A stretch of DNA of 64,000 nt from Burkholderiaceae bacterium (GTDB lineage Bacteria; Pseudomonadota; Gammaproteobacteria; Burkholderiales; Burkholderiaceae_E): the NCBI GenBank assembly GCA_024235875.1, contig JACKLP010000010.1, positions 54,740 through 118,739 on the forward strand, read 5' to 3'. This document shows, in pieces, positions 8,907 to 17,214 of this stretch; within the stretch, counting starts at the first letter, position 1; each line of letters starts with the position of its first letter. Both the position numbers and the translations under genes were made by a program. Under the pieces are notes generated by a model, which saw nothing but the letters and a program-made list of their open reading frames with translations, was not told the origin of the DNA and made no database searches.

Positions 8907-9716
8907 TCACACTACGTTCGCCAGTTCCGGCGGCTCGAACCAGTTGGTCAGCGACAGGCCCCCGTCGATGACGATGCGCGTGCCGGTGACATAGCCGCCG
9001 AGCCGGTTCGACAGGACGGCCAGTGCCAGCGGCGCAAGGTCGTCGGCCCTGCCCAGGCGCCCGAGTGGAATGTGCCGTGCCAGGGCCGGATCGGCCTTGA
9101 AGCCGCCGGCAGCGACGGCGCCCGGCACCAGTTCGTTGACCCGGATGCCGTAGCGGCCCAGCGATTTCGCGAACTCCTTGACCAGCATGCCCATGCCCGC
9201 CTTCGACGTGCTGTAGTGCGGCAGGTTGCGGGGCGTGTGGGTGTGTAGCGAAGTCAGCAGCAGCAGGCGCCCGGGCGTAGCGTCGTCGGCCCAGCCGCGC
9301 GCGAGCGCGCGGCCGAGATCGAAGGCGGCGTCGAGGTTGACCGCACGCATCCGGCGCCAGGTCTCGCCGTCGACCGCGAACACGTGATCGCGTTCGTGGC
9401 GCGGTGGCGAAGCGCTGTGCACGAGCATCGTCACCGGCCCGATCGCCGCGCGCGCATCGGCCAGCAGGCGATCGCGCGCCGACGGCTCGGCCAGGTCGCC
9501 CACCCAGCCGATCGCGCGGCCGGGCGCGACTGCGGCGCCAATTGCCTCGCCGGCGTCGGCCTTCGCCTGTTCGAGCGCGGCCGCCACGGTTTTTGCATCG
9601 ATGTCGGCGAACACCGTGGGCACGCCCTCGCGCACCAGTGCCAGCGCGATCGCCCGCCCGATGCCATTGCCGGCCCCGGTGACGATTGCCGCATCCGTGT
9701 CGTCGAACAGTTTCAT
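8907..9716 (-). CDS. Short-chain dehydrogenase/reductase
   Basis: 269 residues from the ATG at 9716, preceded by GGAGG at six bases. Classical SDR layout: TGAGNGIG (13-20) for NAD(P), Asn127, Ser156, Tyr168 and Lys172 as the catalytic tetrad (YSTSK), and a C-terminal GTRIVIDGG strand. The LHTHT after Ser156 is unusual but the active residues are intact, so it should be an active alcohol/ketone oxidoreductase. It stands alone, with a gamma-glutamyltransferase gene divergent from it. Substrate unknown. Confidence 0.85.
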   Translation of the reverse strand: MKLFDDTDAAIVTGAGNGIGRAIALALVREGVPTVFADIDAKTVAAALEQAKADAGEAIGAAVAPGRAIGWVGDLAEPSARDRLLADARAAIGPVTMLVHSASPPRHERDHVFAVDGETWRRMRAVNLDAAFDLGRALARGWADDATPGRLLLLTSLHTHTPRNLPHYSTSKAGMGMLVKEFAKSLGRYGIRVNELVPGAVAAGGFKADPALARHIPLGRLGRADDLAPLALAVLSNRLGGYVTGTRIVIDGGLSLTNWFEPPELANVV

Positions 9717-9922
9717 CGAAGCCTCCGGGAATTCGAATGACCAGCGTGCACGCTGCCGTGCCGCCGCGCCGCGGCATGGTCCATGCCGCCGCGTCCTATG
9801 CTCCCATAGTCGGGCCCCCTCCGAACACGTGCGCGTTTCGTTGCGCGTGCCTTCTCTGTCGCGCGGCGGCGCCGGCGGGTCTATGCTGCTTCCCGACGTT
9901 CGAGCCTCCCGAGTCCAGCACG

Positions 9923-11614
9923 ATGACGCATACCCCCGAAAACCACTTCGGCACCCGCTTCCAGACCGAGAAGACGACAGCGATCGCCCGGCGCGGCATG
10001 GTCGTGACCAATCACCCACTTGCGTCGGCGGCCGGCGCCGAGATGCTGTCCGCCGGCGGCAATGCCGTCGACGCGGCGGTCGCCGCGCTGTTCGCGCTCA
10101 CCGTCGTCGAGCCGATGATGGTCGGGATCTTCGGTGGTGGCTTCGCACTGCTGCGACGACCCGACGGCAGCCATCATGTGCTCGAGGGCCAGGGACGCTG
10201 CCCGTTCGCGATTCACCCGGCGAGCTTCGAACCCGACCCGCAGGCGCCGCCAGGCTCGCTCGACACCGTGGGCCGACGCAACGCCGTCGGCCGCACCGCC
10301 GTGGCCACGCCCGGCACGCTGATGGCCTGGTGCGAGTTGCTGACGGGGCATGGCCGCCTGTCGCTGGCCGACGTGATCGAGCCGGCGATCCGCCACGCCC
10401 GCCGCGGCTTCAGCGCCACCGCCTATCTCGCCGACTGCGTGGCCGAGTGTGCCGGGGACCTCGCGCGCGATCCGCAGATCGCCGCCGTGTATCTGCCCGG
10501 CGGCTCGCCGCTGGCGGCCGGAGAACGGGTCTGCAACCCCGCCTATGCCGACACGCTCGAGACGATCATGCGCGACGGTCCGGCCGCGCTCTACGACGGC
10601 CCGATCGGTGCGGCGGTCTGCGAGGACATGCGGCGCCACGACGCCTTCCTGTCGCGCGACGACCTTCTGCGCTATCGCGTCAACGCGCTCGAGCCACTGC
10701 ACACGAACTATCGCGGCCACGTCATCGTCGGTCCGCCGCCGCCGTGCTCCGGGCCACTGCACATCGGGCAGATGCTCTCGATCCTCGAAGCGATGCCGGT
10801 CCGGGATCTGGGCTTCGGCACGGTCGATGGCGTCCACCTGATCGCCGAGGCACTGAAGATCGCGTTCGCGGATCGTCGTGCCGCCACGGCCGACCCCGAC
10901 TTCGTGCCGGTGCCGGTGGCACGACTGCTTTCGGCCGCGTATGCCGCCGAGCGGCGCGAGCGCATCGACATGACGCTTGCCGGGGCCTGGCAGGCCGGCG
11001 TGGGCCCGCGCGACGAATCACACACGACCCACCTGTGCGTGGCCGATGCCGACGGCCTGATCGTCAGCGCGACACAGACGATCAACTCGCTGTTCGGCGC
11101 ACGCTACATGGTGCCGGGCACCGGCATCGTGCCGAACAACTACCTGCATGTGTTCGATCCACGCCCGGACCAGGCGAACTCGCTCGCGCCGGGCAAGCGC
11201 GTGACATCGTCGATGGCGCCGCTGATCGTGTCCCGCGATGGGCGGCCACGCTTCGCGCTCGGCCTGCCCGGCGGCCTGCGGATCTTCCCGTCCGTGTTCC
11301 AGGCCTTGCTGAACCTGATCGACCACCGCATGGACATCCAGCAGGCGGTCGAGGCACCGCGCGTATGGACCCAGGGCGGCGTGCTCGAACTGGAACCGGC
11401 GTTCCCCGAGGCGATCGCCGACGGTCTGCGCGCGCGCGGCCATGACGTCGTCCGGGTCCCCAACGTGGGCGGCGGCATGTGCGCGATCGGGTTCGGCGAC
11501 GATGGCGACCTGCAGGGCGCGGCCTGCTGGCGCGCCGACGGCACGCCGATCGGCATCGGCGGCGGGCCGGCTCGCGCGGGCGTCAGGTTCCTGCCGGAGG
11601 TGTTGCGGCGCTGA
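9923..11614 (+). CDS. Gamma-glutamyltransferase family protein (Ntn hydrolase)
   Basis: 563 residues from the ATG at 9923. N-terminal features NHPLASAAGAEML and GGNAVDAAVAA are typical of gamma-glutamyltranspeptidases. The self-processing site is HTTHLCV with Thr368 as predicted nucleophile, giving a large subunit of about 367 and a small one of about 196 residues; a TSSMAPLI and GLPGG segment supply the oxyanion hole and gamma-glutamyl pocket. No signal peptide is evident from this start, unlike E. coli Ggt, so it may be cytosolic, as in the YwrD-like group that handles gamma-glutamyl amides or acylated amines. Its 3' end overlaps the next, convergent gene by 32 bases. Confidence 0.85.
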   Translation: MTHTPENHFGTRFQTEKTTAIARRGMVVTNHPLASAAGAEMLSAGGNAVDAAVAALFALTVVEPMMVGIFGGGFALLRRPDGSHHVLEGQGRCPFAIHPASFEPDPQAPPGSLDTVGRRNAVGRTAVATPGTLMAWCELLTGHGRLSLADVIEPAIRHARRGFSATAYLADCVAECAGDLARDPQIAAVYLPGGSPLAAGERVCNPAYADTLETIMRDGPAALYDGPIGAAVCEDMRRHDAFLSRDDLLRYRVNALEPLHTNYRGHVIVGPPPPCSGPLHIGQMLSILEAMPVRDLGFGTVDGVHLIAEALKIAFADRRAATADPDFVPVPVARLLSAAYAAERRERIDMTLAGAWQAGVGPRDESHTTHLCVADADGLIVSATQTINSLFGARYMVPGTGIVPNNYLHVFDPRPDQANSLAPGKRVTSSMAPLIVSRDGRPRFALGLPGGLRIFPSVFQALLNLIDHRMDIQQAVEAPRVWTQGGVLELEPAFPEAIADGLRARGHDVVRVPNVGGGMCAIGFGDDGDLQGAACWRADGTPIGIGGGPARAGVRFLPEVLRR

Positions 11615-12206
11615 GCCCGGGCGGCAATCGGCACTCGCCGTCGTCCAGGTAGCGCAGGTAGTCGCCCTCGGGCTCGACATTCATCGATAGCAGGAAGCGC
11701 GAAACGCAGACGTAGAACGACGCGGTCAAGGTCAGTTCGACCACCTCGTCGACCTCGAAGCCGGCCTCGCGCAAGCCATCGATCGCCGCGTCGGACGCCG
11801 CCGGGCCGGTGGCCACTTCCTCTGCCAACCGAAGCACCGCGCGCTCGCGCGCGTCGTAGACATCGGCCTGCGCCCAATGCGGCAGCGCGGCGATCTGTGC
11901 CCGCGTGACGCCAGCTTGGAGCGCCATCGGCACATGATGGGCCCACTCGTAGCGCGCGTTGCAGATCTGCGCCTCGCGCAGGATCAGCATCTCGCGCAGG
12001 CGGCGCTCGCTGCGTGGCTCGCTGCGCAGCGGCCAGGCGAAGTCGACCCAGCCCCGAAACAGCGCCGGCGCGTTGCCGAGCACGCGATAGAGGGTCGGCA
12101 ACTCGGCATCGTTGCCACGGATCTCGCGCCAGCGCGCCAGCACCTCGGCAAGCGTGGCGTCATGCGTCGGTGCGGCCGGAATCATCGGTACGCGAGGCTG
12201 GGTCAT
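11583..12206 (-). CDS. Carboxymuconolactone decarboxylase family protein
   Basis: 207 residues from the ATG at 12206. The central part REMLILREAQICNARYEWAHH matches the AhpD/CMD fold, in which an active protein would have Cys-x-x-Cys; here only a single Cys (CNARYEWAHH) and the downstream histidines remain, as in many catabolic CMD-family members without peroxidase activity. A second helical half follows. Family roles range from gamma-carboxymuconolactone decarboxylation to thiol peroxidase activity. The 3' end overlaps the convergent gamma-glutamyltransferase gene by 32 bases; 55 bases upstream lies an SDR on the same strand, which may be cotranscribed. Confidence 0.8.
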   Translation of the reverse strand: MTQPRVPMIPAAPTHDATLAEVLARWREIRGNDAELPTLYRVLGNAPALFRGWVDFAWPLRSEPRSERRLREMLILREAQICNARYEWAHHVPMALQAGVTRAQIAALPHWAQADVYDARERAVLRLAEEVATGPAASDAAIDGLREAGFEVDEVVELTLTASFYVCVSRFLLSMNVEPEGDYLRYLDDGECRLPPGLSAATPPAGT

Positions 12207-12261
12207 CTTGCGGGTCTCTGTCTGCTGTCCTGTTGTTGCATCGCGCGCCCGGGCGTTTCGC

Positions 12262-13107
12262 CTAGCGCGTCTTGCCGTCGCTGGCCGGGGTCGGCGACGA
12301 GGCCGAGCCGGCGGTCGCGCCGGCATCCACCGGCAGCACCACGCCCGTGACCCAGCGCGCGGCATCGCTGGCAAGGAAGGCCACCGCCTCGGCCACGTCC
12401 CAGGCCGAGCCCTCGGTCTGTAGCAGCGAGCGTCGCCGGCGAGCGTCGCGCAGTTCCGGCGTCATGCCCCGCGACGCCACCATCGGCGTGTAGACCATGC
12501 CGGGCGCCACGCAATTCACCCGGATCCCCTGGGTTCCATGCTGTGCGGCCATGGCCCGCGTCAGGTTGACCACGGCGCCCTTGGTGGTCGGGTACAGCAG
12601 GCTCGGGTGCCCGCCCACCAGGCCCGCGACCGACGACAGGTTGACGATCGCACCGGCACCCTGCGCGCGCATCGCCGGGATCGCGAACCGGCTCATCAGC
12701 ATCATCGACGTCACGTTCACGCGCATCGCGTGGTCCCAGCCATCCAGATCCACGTCGAGCGCGGTGCCGGGCGGCCCGCTGATGCCGACGTTGTTGACCA
12801 GGATGTCGAGTCGTCCCCACTTTGCCAGCGCCGCGTCCACCGCCGCCTTGCATTCATCGGCGCGGGAGACGTCGGCCGCGACGGCCAGCGCATCGCCGCC
12901 GGCGTCCCGAATCCGGGCCACCGTGTCCTCGGCCGGCGCCAACTCGACATCCGCCACCAGCACCCGCGCACCGCGCATCGCCATCAGCATCGCGCTCGCA
13001 CGCCCGTTGCCGATGCCGTCGGTGCGCGAGCCGCCGCCGGTCACGATCGCCACCCGCTGCGCGAGCGAAGGGCCGGCATCCGCATCGTAGCCACTGATCG
13101 TCGTCAT
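12262..13107 (-). CDS. Short-chain dehydrogenase/reductase
   Basis: 281 residues. The dinucleotide motif is stretched: TGGGSRTDGIGNG (about 23-35), with extra residues between the glycines as in some SDRs of catabolic operons. NNVG, Ser159, Tyr172 and Lys176 (YPTTK) are all in place, so catalysis should be intact. A short Ala/Ser/Pro-rich tail extends beyond the usual end. It precedes the CMD-family gene by 55 bases on the same strand and is divergent from an alpha/beta hydrolase, an arrangement typical of small catabolic operons; the substrate is not apparent. Confidence 0.85.
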   Translation of the reverse strand: MTTISGYDADAGPSLAQRVAIVTGGGSRTDGIGNGRASAMLMAMRGARVLVADVELAPAEDTVARIRDAGGDALAVAADVSRADECKAAVDAALAKWGRLDILVNNVGISGPPGTALDVDLDGWDHAMRVNVTSMMLMSRFAIPAMRAQGAGAIVNLSSVAGLVGGHPSLLYPTTKGAVVNLTRAMAAQHGTQGIRVNCVAPGMVYTPMVASRGMTPELRDARRRRSLLQTEGSAWDVAEAVAFLASDAARWVTGVVLPVDAGATAGSASSPTPASDGKTR

Positions 13108-13244
13108 CCGTCATACCCCCGAGTCGATGCGCGGCGCACCGCGCTGCCCGGGCAGCATAGGCCATCGCCCGTCGAGAGGCGAACCGCGGCCACTCGAAAC
13201 CGGACGCGTAGAATCGTCGGACCATCGAGAGGAGAAGCCAGTCG

Positions 13245-14108
13245 ATGTCCGTCCCGAGCGCCGCCGAATCCGGCAGGCCGACCGAAGCCACGATCCGGGT
13301 CGGCGATGTCGATGTCCACGTGGCCGGCGACGGCGCGCGCACGCTGCTGATGGTCCACGGTTGGCCAGACACCTGGCGACTCTGGGACGCCCAGGTTGCC
13401 GCACTGGCAGGTCGCTATCGCTGTGTTCGCTTCTCGCTGCCCGGGTTCGAGCCGGGCGCACCGGTACGCGGGCATTCGCTCGCCGAGATCACGCAGGCAC
13501 TGGCGGCCATCGCCGATGCGGTCAGCCCGTCGGCGCCCGTGGTGCTGATGGTGCACGACTGGGGCTGCCTGTTCGGCTACGAGTTCTCGCGCGCGCATCC
13601 CGATCGCGTCGAGCGCATCATCGGGCTCGACATCGGCGATGCCGGTTCGCGCGCCCACCGAGACTCGATCACCGCCGGGCAGATGGCGATGATCTTCGGC
13701 TACCAGGCATGGCTCGCGCTGGCCTGGCGAATCGGTGGCGCGATCGGCGACCGCATGACGCGCGCGATGGCGCGATGGCTGCGCGCACCCGGCACGCCCG
13801 AGACCATCGGCGCACGCATGAATTATCCGTACGACATGGCCTGGACCGGCTCTCACGGCGGGCTGCGCTCGGCGAGGGGTCCCGACCCGGTGGTGCCGAT
13901 GCTCTATGTCTACGGACAGCGCAAGCCTTTCATGTTCCACTCACCGTCCTGGCTCGAGGCACTGGCCCGGCGACAGGGCTCGCGCGTGCTCGCGCTCGAT
14001 ACCGGTCACTGGCTGATGGTTCGGCGCCCTGATGCGCTCAATGCCGCGATCATCGAATGGCTGGGCGCCGACGATGCCGCGGGGACGCGCTTGGCGTCGG
14101 ATCAATAG
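13245..14108 (+). CDS. Alpha/beta hydrolase, haloalkane dehalogenase/epoxide hydrolase-like
   Basis: 287 residues; AGGAG lies seven to eight bases before the ATG. The oxyanion-hole motif HGWP is near residue 38 and the nucleophile elbow reads HDWG (104-107), with Asp105 as nucleophile, which points to the epoxide hydrolase/dehalogenase group rather than to serine esterases. His255 (TGHW) is the catalytic base. The cap domain (about 130-205) is helical. Which bond it cleaves is not visible. It is divergent from the SDR gene at 12.3-13.1 kb and its end lies next to the AlkB-like remnant on the other strand. Confidence 0.8.
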   Translation: MSVPSAAESGRPTEATIRVGDVDVHVAGDGARTLLMVHGWPDTWRLWDAQVAALAGRYRCVRFSLPGFEPGAPVRGHSLAEITQALAAIADAVSPSAPVVLMVHDWGCLFGYEFSRAHPDRVERIIGLDIGDAGSRAHRDSITAGQMAMIFGYQAWLALAWRIGGAIGDRMTRAMARWLRAPGTPETIGARMNYPYDMAWTGSHGGLRSARGPDPVVPMLYVYGQRKPFMFHSPSWLEALARRQGSRVLALDTGHWLMVRRPDALNAAIIEWLGADDAAGTRLASDQ

Positions 14109-14138
14109 AACGACCGTTGCGGCCCAGAATCCTGGGAC

Positions 14139-14306
14139 GCCGACGGTCGCGGCGAGCAGCGGCATCAGCACGTGGCTGACGAGTAGCGGCAAGCCGTGCC
14201 AGAGCGGATTGCCGCTCAGGGCGTGGAGCCCGACACCCAGCAGCGGATTCAGCGGAAAGAGTACCGACAGCGCCCACGCCAGCCGCTTGCGATCGCGGTA
14301 CTGGTC
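14139..14306 (-). pseudogene. Remnant of an alkane 1-monooxygenase (AlkB-like) N-terminus
   Basis: On the minus strand, directly after the rlpA stop, a frame reads QYRDRKRLAWALSVLFP, then NPLLGVGLHALSGNPLWHG and SHVLMPLLAATVG. Spacing and residues follow the start of AlkB-type membrane hydroxylases (Y-x-D-K-K-x, then two hydrophobic helices ending in PLLDA-x-x-G, here PLLAA). There is no ATG, GTG or TTG in this frame upstream of the similarity before the TGA, and similarity stops after about 55 codons; none of the histidine boxes are present. I infer a decayed gene fragment. The similarity is from memory of the family and needs a database search. Confidence 0.45.
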
Positions 14307-14345
14307 GTCGACGCCGCGGGTCCGGCATGTCCCCGCCGGCCGATA

Positions 14346-14768
14346 TCAGGGCTGCGGGTCGAGCCGAACCTCGGCCACTCCCTTCTTGAGCATCCCGAGC
14401 GCCTTCGCCGCGGCATGCGAGAGGTCGGCGATCCGACCCGGCGTGCGCGGGCCGCGATCGTTGACGCGAACGATCACGCTGCGCTTGTTGCCCAAGTGGG
14501 TCACCTTGACCCGCGTGCCGAACGGCAGCGTCGGGTGCGCCATCGTCAGCTTGGCCGGATCGAACCGCTCGCCGCTGGCGGTGCGCCGGCCGGCGAACTT
14601 GCGACCGTACCAGGCCACCATGCCGGTCTGCGCGGCGAGCGGTGCCGCGGCTGGCCTGGCATCGGCCGGCTTGGCATCGGCCTTGGCATCGGCTGCTTGC
14701 ACCGCGCCACTTGCGATCATCCCAAGCGCGAGCAGGCTCGCAGCCACCGTCGACCGAATCCGTATCAT
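14346..14768 (-). CDS. rlpA: RlpA-like septal ring lytic transglycosylase-family protein
   Basis: 140 residues with a signal peptide ending near GAVQA (about residue 25) and an Ala/Lys/Asp-rich linker. The double-psi beta-barrel follows: GMVAWYGRKFAGRRTASGE, PFGTRVKVT, NKRSVIVRVNDRGP and GRIADLSHAAAKALG, the hallmark of RlpA proteins, which act on peptide-free glycan strands at the septum. It is short, lacks the C-terminal SPOR domain of E. coli RlpA, and has no lipobox cysteine, so it should be a soluble periplasmic protein. GAGGAG precedes the ATG. The downstream sequence is the AlkB-like remnant. Confidence 0.85.
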   Translation of the reverse strand: MIRIRSTVAASLLALGMIASGAVQAADAKADAKPADARPAAAPLAAQTGMVAWYGRKFAGRRTASGERFDPAKLTMAHPTLPFGTRVKVTHLGNKRSVIVRVNDRGPRTPGRIADLSHAAAKALGMLKKGVAEVRLDPQP

Positions 14769-14830
14769 CGTCCACTCCTCGATGCCCGTCTCGTGCGGGC
14801 GAACGCAGGGCCTTCGCGCCCCGCCGGCGT

Positions 14831-14853
14831 CATTGCCGCCCCCCGCGGCAATG
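14831..14853 (-). terminator. Hairpin downstream of the BLUF gene
   Basis: Perfect 9-bp inverted repeat CATTGCCGC / GCGGCAATG with a five-base C loop, about 80 bases after the BLUF stop codon and upstream of rlpA on the same strand. No U-tract follows, so its function as terminator is only suggested by position. Confidence 0.4.
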
Positions 14854-14931
14854 CCCGATGGTAGAGGCAGTGGACACCGGCTCGCCGTGCGATCGGCGCC
14901 ACAAGGCGTCAGAAAGCGTTTCGGGTTCTCG

Positions 14932-15369
14932 CTAGCGCCCGGCGTCGGTGCGCCCGGCGATGGCGGCCGTGGAAATCAATTCCTCGAGCAAGGCGATCGC
15001 GACCCGGCCCGACATGGTCTGCGGCTCGAAGCTCGCCCGCGCGCCGTACTTGAGCAGGACCGACGGATTGACCTTCGAGAGATTCACGCGCCCCATCGTC
15101 CAGCCGTCGAAGCGACGCGCGGTGATCTCGGCATAGTCGAGCAGCACCACGTCGTGGTGGCGCGAATCGCGAATGATCTGGGCGTAGAGCCGGTTGACTT
15201 CGTCGCGCCCCCCCTCGAGAACCTGCAGGAAGCGATGCCCGTCGTGGCACAGCGCGCCGGTGATGCCGTCCTGGGCATTGTGCCGGGTCGAGCGACTCAC
15301 GATGGCATCGACATCGGCCGGGGTCAGCGCCGAATCGGCGCTCGAAGCGTAGATCAATCGAACCAGCAT
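14932..15369 (-). CDS. BLUF-domain blue-light sensor protein
   Basis: 145 residues, a stand-alone BLUF domain that binds FAD and senses blue light. The three photocycle residues are all present: Tyr7 (RLIYAS), Asn31 (RHNAQDGITG) and Gln49 (FLQVLEG), with the DGWTMG segment carrying the semi-conserved Trp/Met near residues 90-92. A short C-terminal helix pair follows, but no EAL, GGDEF or cyclase effector, so output must pass through a partner protein. It is the middle gene of a leftward run folE - BLUF - rlpA with short gaps; no obvious partner is adjacent. Activity is likely because no key residue is missing. Confidence 0.9.
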   Translation of the reverse strand: MLVRLIYASSADSALTPADVDAIVSRSTRHNAQDGITGALCHDGHRFLQVLEGGRDEVNRLYAQIIRDSRHHDVVLLDYAEITARRFDGWTMGRVNLSKVNPSVLLKYGARASFEPQTMSGRVAIALLEELISTAAIAGRTDAGR

Positions 15370-15423
15370 GGCGGGGGCGTCCGTTCTCGCAATCGGTGTC
15401 GGCGCCGACCCGTCGCGCGTGCC

Positions 15424-16170
15424 TCAGCGGCCTCGCGACGGTATCAGCGACAGGAATTCGCGGCGAAGCGTGGCGTCCTTGAGGAAGGAGCCGCGCATCA
15501 CGCTGTTGAGCATCTTGGACTGGTCGTCCTTGACGCCGCGCCAGTGCATGCAGAAATGGTCGGCCTCCATGACGATCGCAAGGCCATCTGGCTGGATCAT
15601 CTGCTGCAGAAGGTCGGCGAGCTGCGTCACCGCTTCTTCCTGGATCTGGGGCCGGCTCATGATCCAGTCGGTGAGGCGCACGTACTTGGACAGGCCGATC
15701 AGGTTCGAATGGCCATTGGGCATCACGCCGATCCAGACCCGGCCCATGATCGGACACAGGTGATGCGAGCAGGCGCTGCGCACCGTGATCGGTCCGACGA
15801 TCATCAGCTCGTTGAGCTGCTCGACGTTCGGGAACTCGGTCGACGGCGGCCGGCTCGCATAGCGCCCGCGGAAGACCTCGTTGACATACATCTTGGCGAC
15901 ACGCCGGGCCGTGTCCTGCGTGTTGTGATCGCTATCGGTGTCGATGACCAGGCTTTCCAGCACGCCCGACATCTTGCCGGCGACCTCGTCGATCAAGGCA
16001 TCGAGCTCGCCGGGCTCGATGTAGGCGGAGATGTTGTCGTTGGCGTGGAAGCGCCGCTTGGCCCGACGGATACGCTGGCGGATGCGAGCCGACACCGGCT
16101 CTGCCACGTCGTCCGCGCCACCGCTCGAGGGATCCGGGCCCAGGGCCCGCGAGGAAACCTGTTCGTTCAT
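15424..16170 (-). CDS. folE: GTP cyclohydrolase I
   Basis: 248 residues from the ATG at 16170. The catalytic core has Cys134 and His137 in CSHHLCPIMG and Cys207 in ADHFCMHWRG, the zinc ligands of type I enzymes, plus GLSKYVR and a C-terminal SKMLNSVMRGSF. It makes 7,8-dihydroneopterin triphosphate from GTP, the first step to tetrahydrofolate or tetrahydrobiopterin. An N-terminal extension of about 45 residues, rich in charged residues, precedes the core. No other folate gene is near. The adjacent BLUF gene begins 54 bases downstream, so the two may share a transcript, but nothing links their functions. Confidence 0.9.
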   Translation of the reverse strand: MNEQVSSRALGPDPSSGGADDVAEPVSARIRQRIRRAKRRFHANDNISAYIEPGELDALIDEVAGKMSGVLESLVIDTDSDHNTQDTARRVAKMYVNEVFRGRYASRPPSTEFPNVEQLNELMIVGPITVRSACSHHLCPIMGRVWIGVMPNGHSNLIGLSKYVRLTDWIMSRPQIQEEAVTQLADLLQQMIQPDGLAIVMEADHFCMHWRGVKDDQSKMLNSVMRGSFLKDATLRREFLSLIPSRGR

Positions 16171-16318
16171 CGCATGTCCGCCACACAACGACAATCCGGC
16201 CGACGATGGGCGCCGACCGGGGCGAGTCGAGGAAAGTGTAGCCCAGCGTGGCTCGTGCCCACGTTGCAGACCCGGACATTGGTCCGGGGCCTTCACCCGA
16301 CCCGCGACCCGCTCGCCT

Positions 16319-17200
16319 TCAACCCCAACGCGATTGGCGGTACCACTTGGTGGCGATCCACTTGCGGCCCGCCTTCACCGGCATGCCGGCATGCAGGCAG
16401 CGCGGGTCGACCTGCCCGGCCGCGTTGTGGAACTCGAAGTACAGCGCGCGGCCGGCCCTGGGCTTGACGCTGAGCCGCAGATCGGGAAACGCGGTGTCGC
16501 CACCGTCCTCGACATCGTTCAGGTACAGCACGAGAGTGGCGATGCGCTGGCCCGCCGCGCCGATGTGCGCCCGCCCGCCGACCGACTGGACCGAGAAATA
16601 GTCGTGGTGGGCCCGGTACTCGGCGCCGGGGCCGTAGGAAAGCACCTGCAGCCCCTCGCCGTTCTCGGCGGGGATGCCGGTCAGGGCCTCGATCCGCTGC
16701 TCGATCAGCGTGACCAGCGCCTGCTCGCCCTTGGGAAACCAAGTGCCCTCGCTGGTGCGCGATGCGTGGACTTCGTTCTCGCCGGCCGTATCGCTGACCA
16801 CCACCGAGCGTTTCACACGGTCGGCGGCCAGGGCGATCAACGACGCGCATTCCTCGGCAGAGAGGAAATCGTCGATGACCGCCACGTTCGGATCCTGCAT
16901 CCGCATCGCGAGCGTCACGGTCCGATCGAGCACGGTCGGATGGTTGACGTCGTCGATGCGAATCGGATCGGGCCGATAGCTGCTCACGTCGCCGCTCACG
17001 GTCGCGCCCGCGCTCGCCAGGCCGATGCGGCAGACATCGAGTGCGGTCGTGATCGTTTCCGGCGAGAAGCCGTTCTCGCCCATCATCCGGACCAGATCGG
17101 GCTCGCTGCACCCGCGCGAGAGGTTCGAGCGCAACCAATCGACCCAGGCCGCGTCGAGGCGCCGCAGGGGCGCCGCGCTCACCGCCGGCGCATCACTCAT
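16319..17200 (-). CDS. 2OG-Fe(II) oxygenase, prolyl 4-hydroxylase alpha-subunit family
   Basis: 293 residues. The C-terminal double-stranded beta helix has the iron triad His198-x-Asp200 (AHHDYF) and His270 (CLHAG), and Lys280 (GRKW) for the 2-oxoglutarate carboxylate. The RIATLVLYLNDVEDGGDTAFP strand set is the typical bacterial P4H core. The N-terminal 100 residues form a helical domain of unknown role. The protein probably hydroxylates a protein side chain in the cytoplasm; there is no signal peptide. GGAG lies just upstream of the ATG at 17200. It follows the thiolase gene by 14 bases, so it may be transcribed with the beta-oxidation pair although no functional link is obvious. Confidence 0.85.
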   Translation of the reverse strand: MSDAPAVSAAPLRRLDAAWVDWLRSNLSRGCSEPDLVRMMGENGFSPETITTALDVCRIGLASAGATVSGDVSSYRPDPIRIDDVNHPTVLDRTVTLAMRMQDPNVAVIDDFLSAEECASLIALAADRVKRSVVVSDTAGENEVHASRTSEGTWFPKGEQALVTLIEQRIEALTGIPAENGEGLQVLSYGPGAEYRAHHDYFSVQSVGGRAHIGAAGQRIATLVLYLNDVEDGGDTAFPDLRLSVKPRAGRALYFEFHNAAGQVDPRCLHAGMPVKAGRKWIATKWYRQSRWG

Positions 17201-17214
17201 CGAAGACACTCCGT

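Noticed and set aside
13941..14192. A separate small membrane protein on the minus strand
   Set aside because: The hydrophobic stretch is the second helix of the AlkB-like remnant; the frame then runs antisense through the hydrolase gene.
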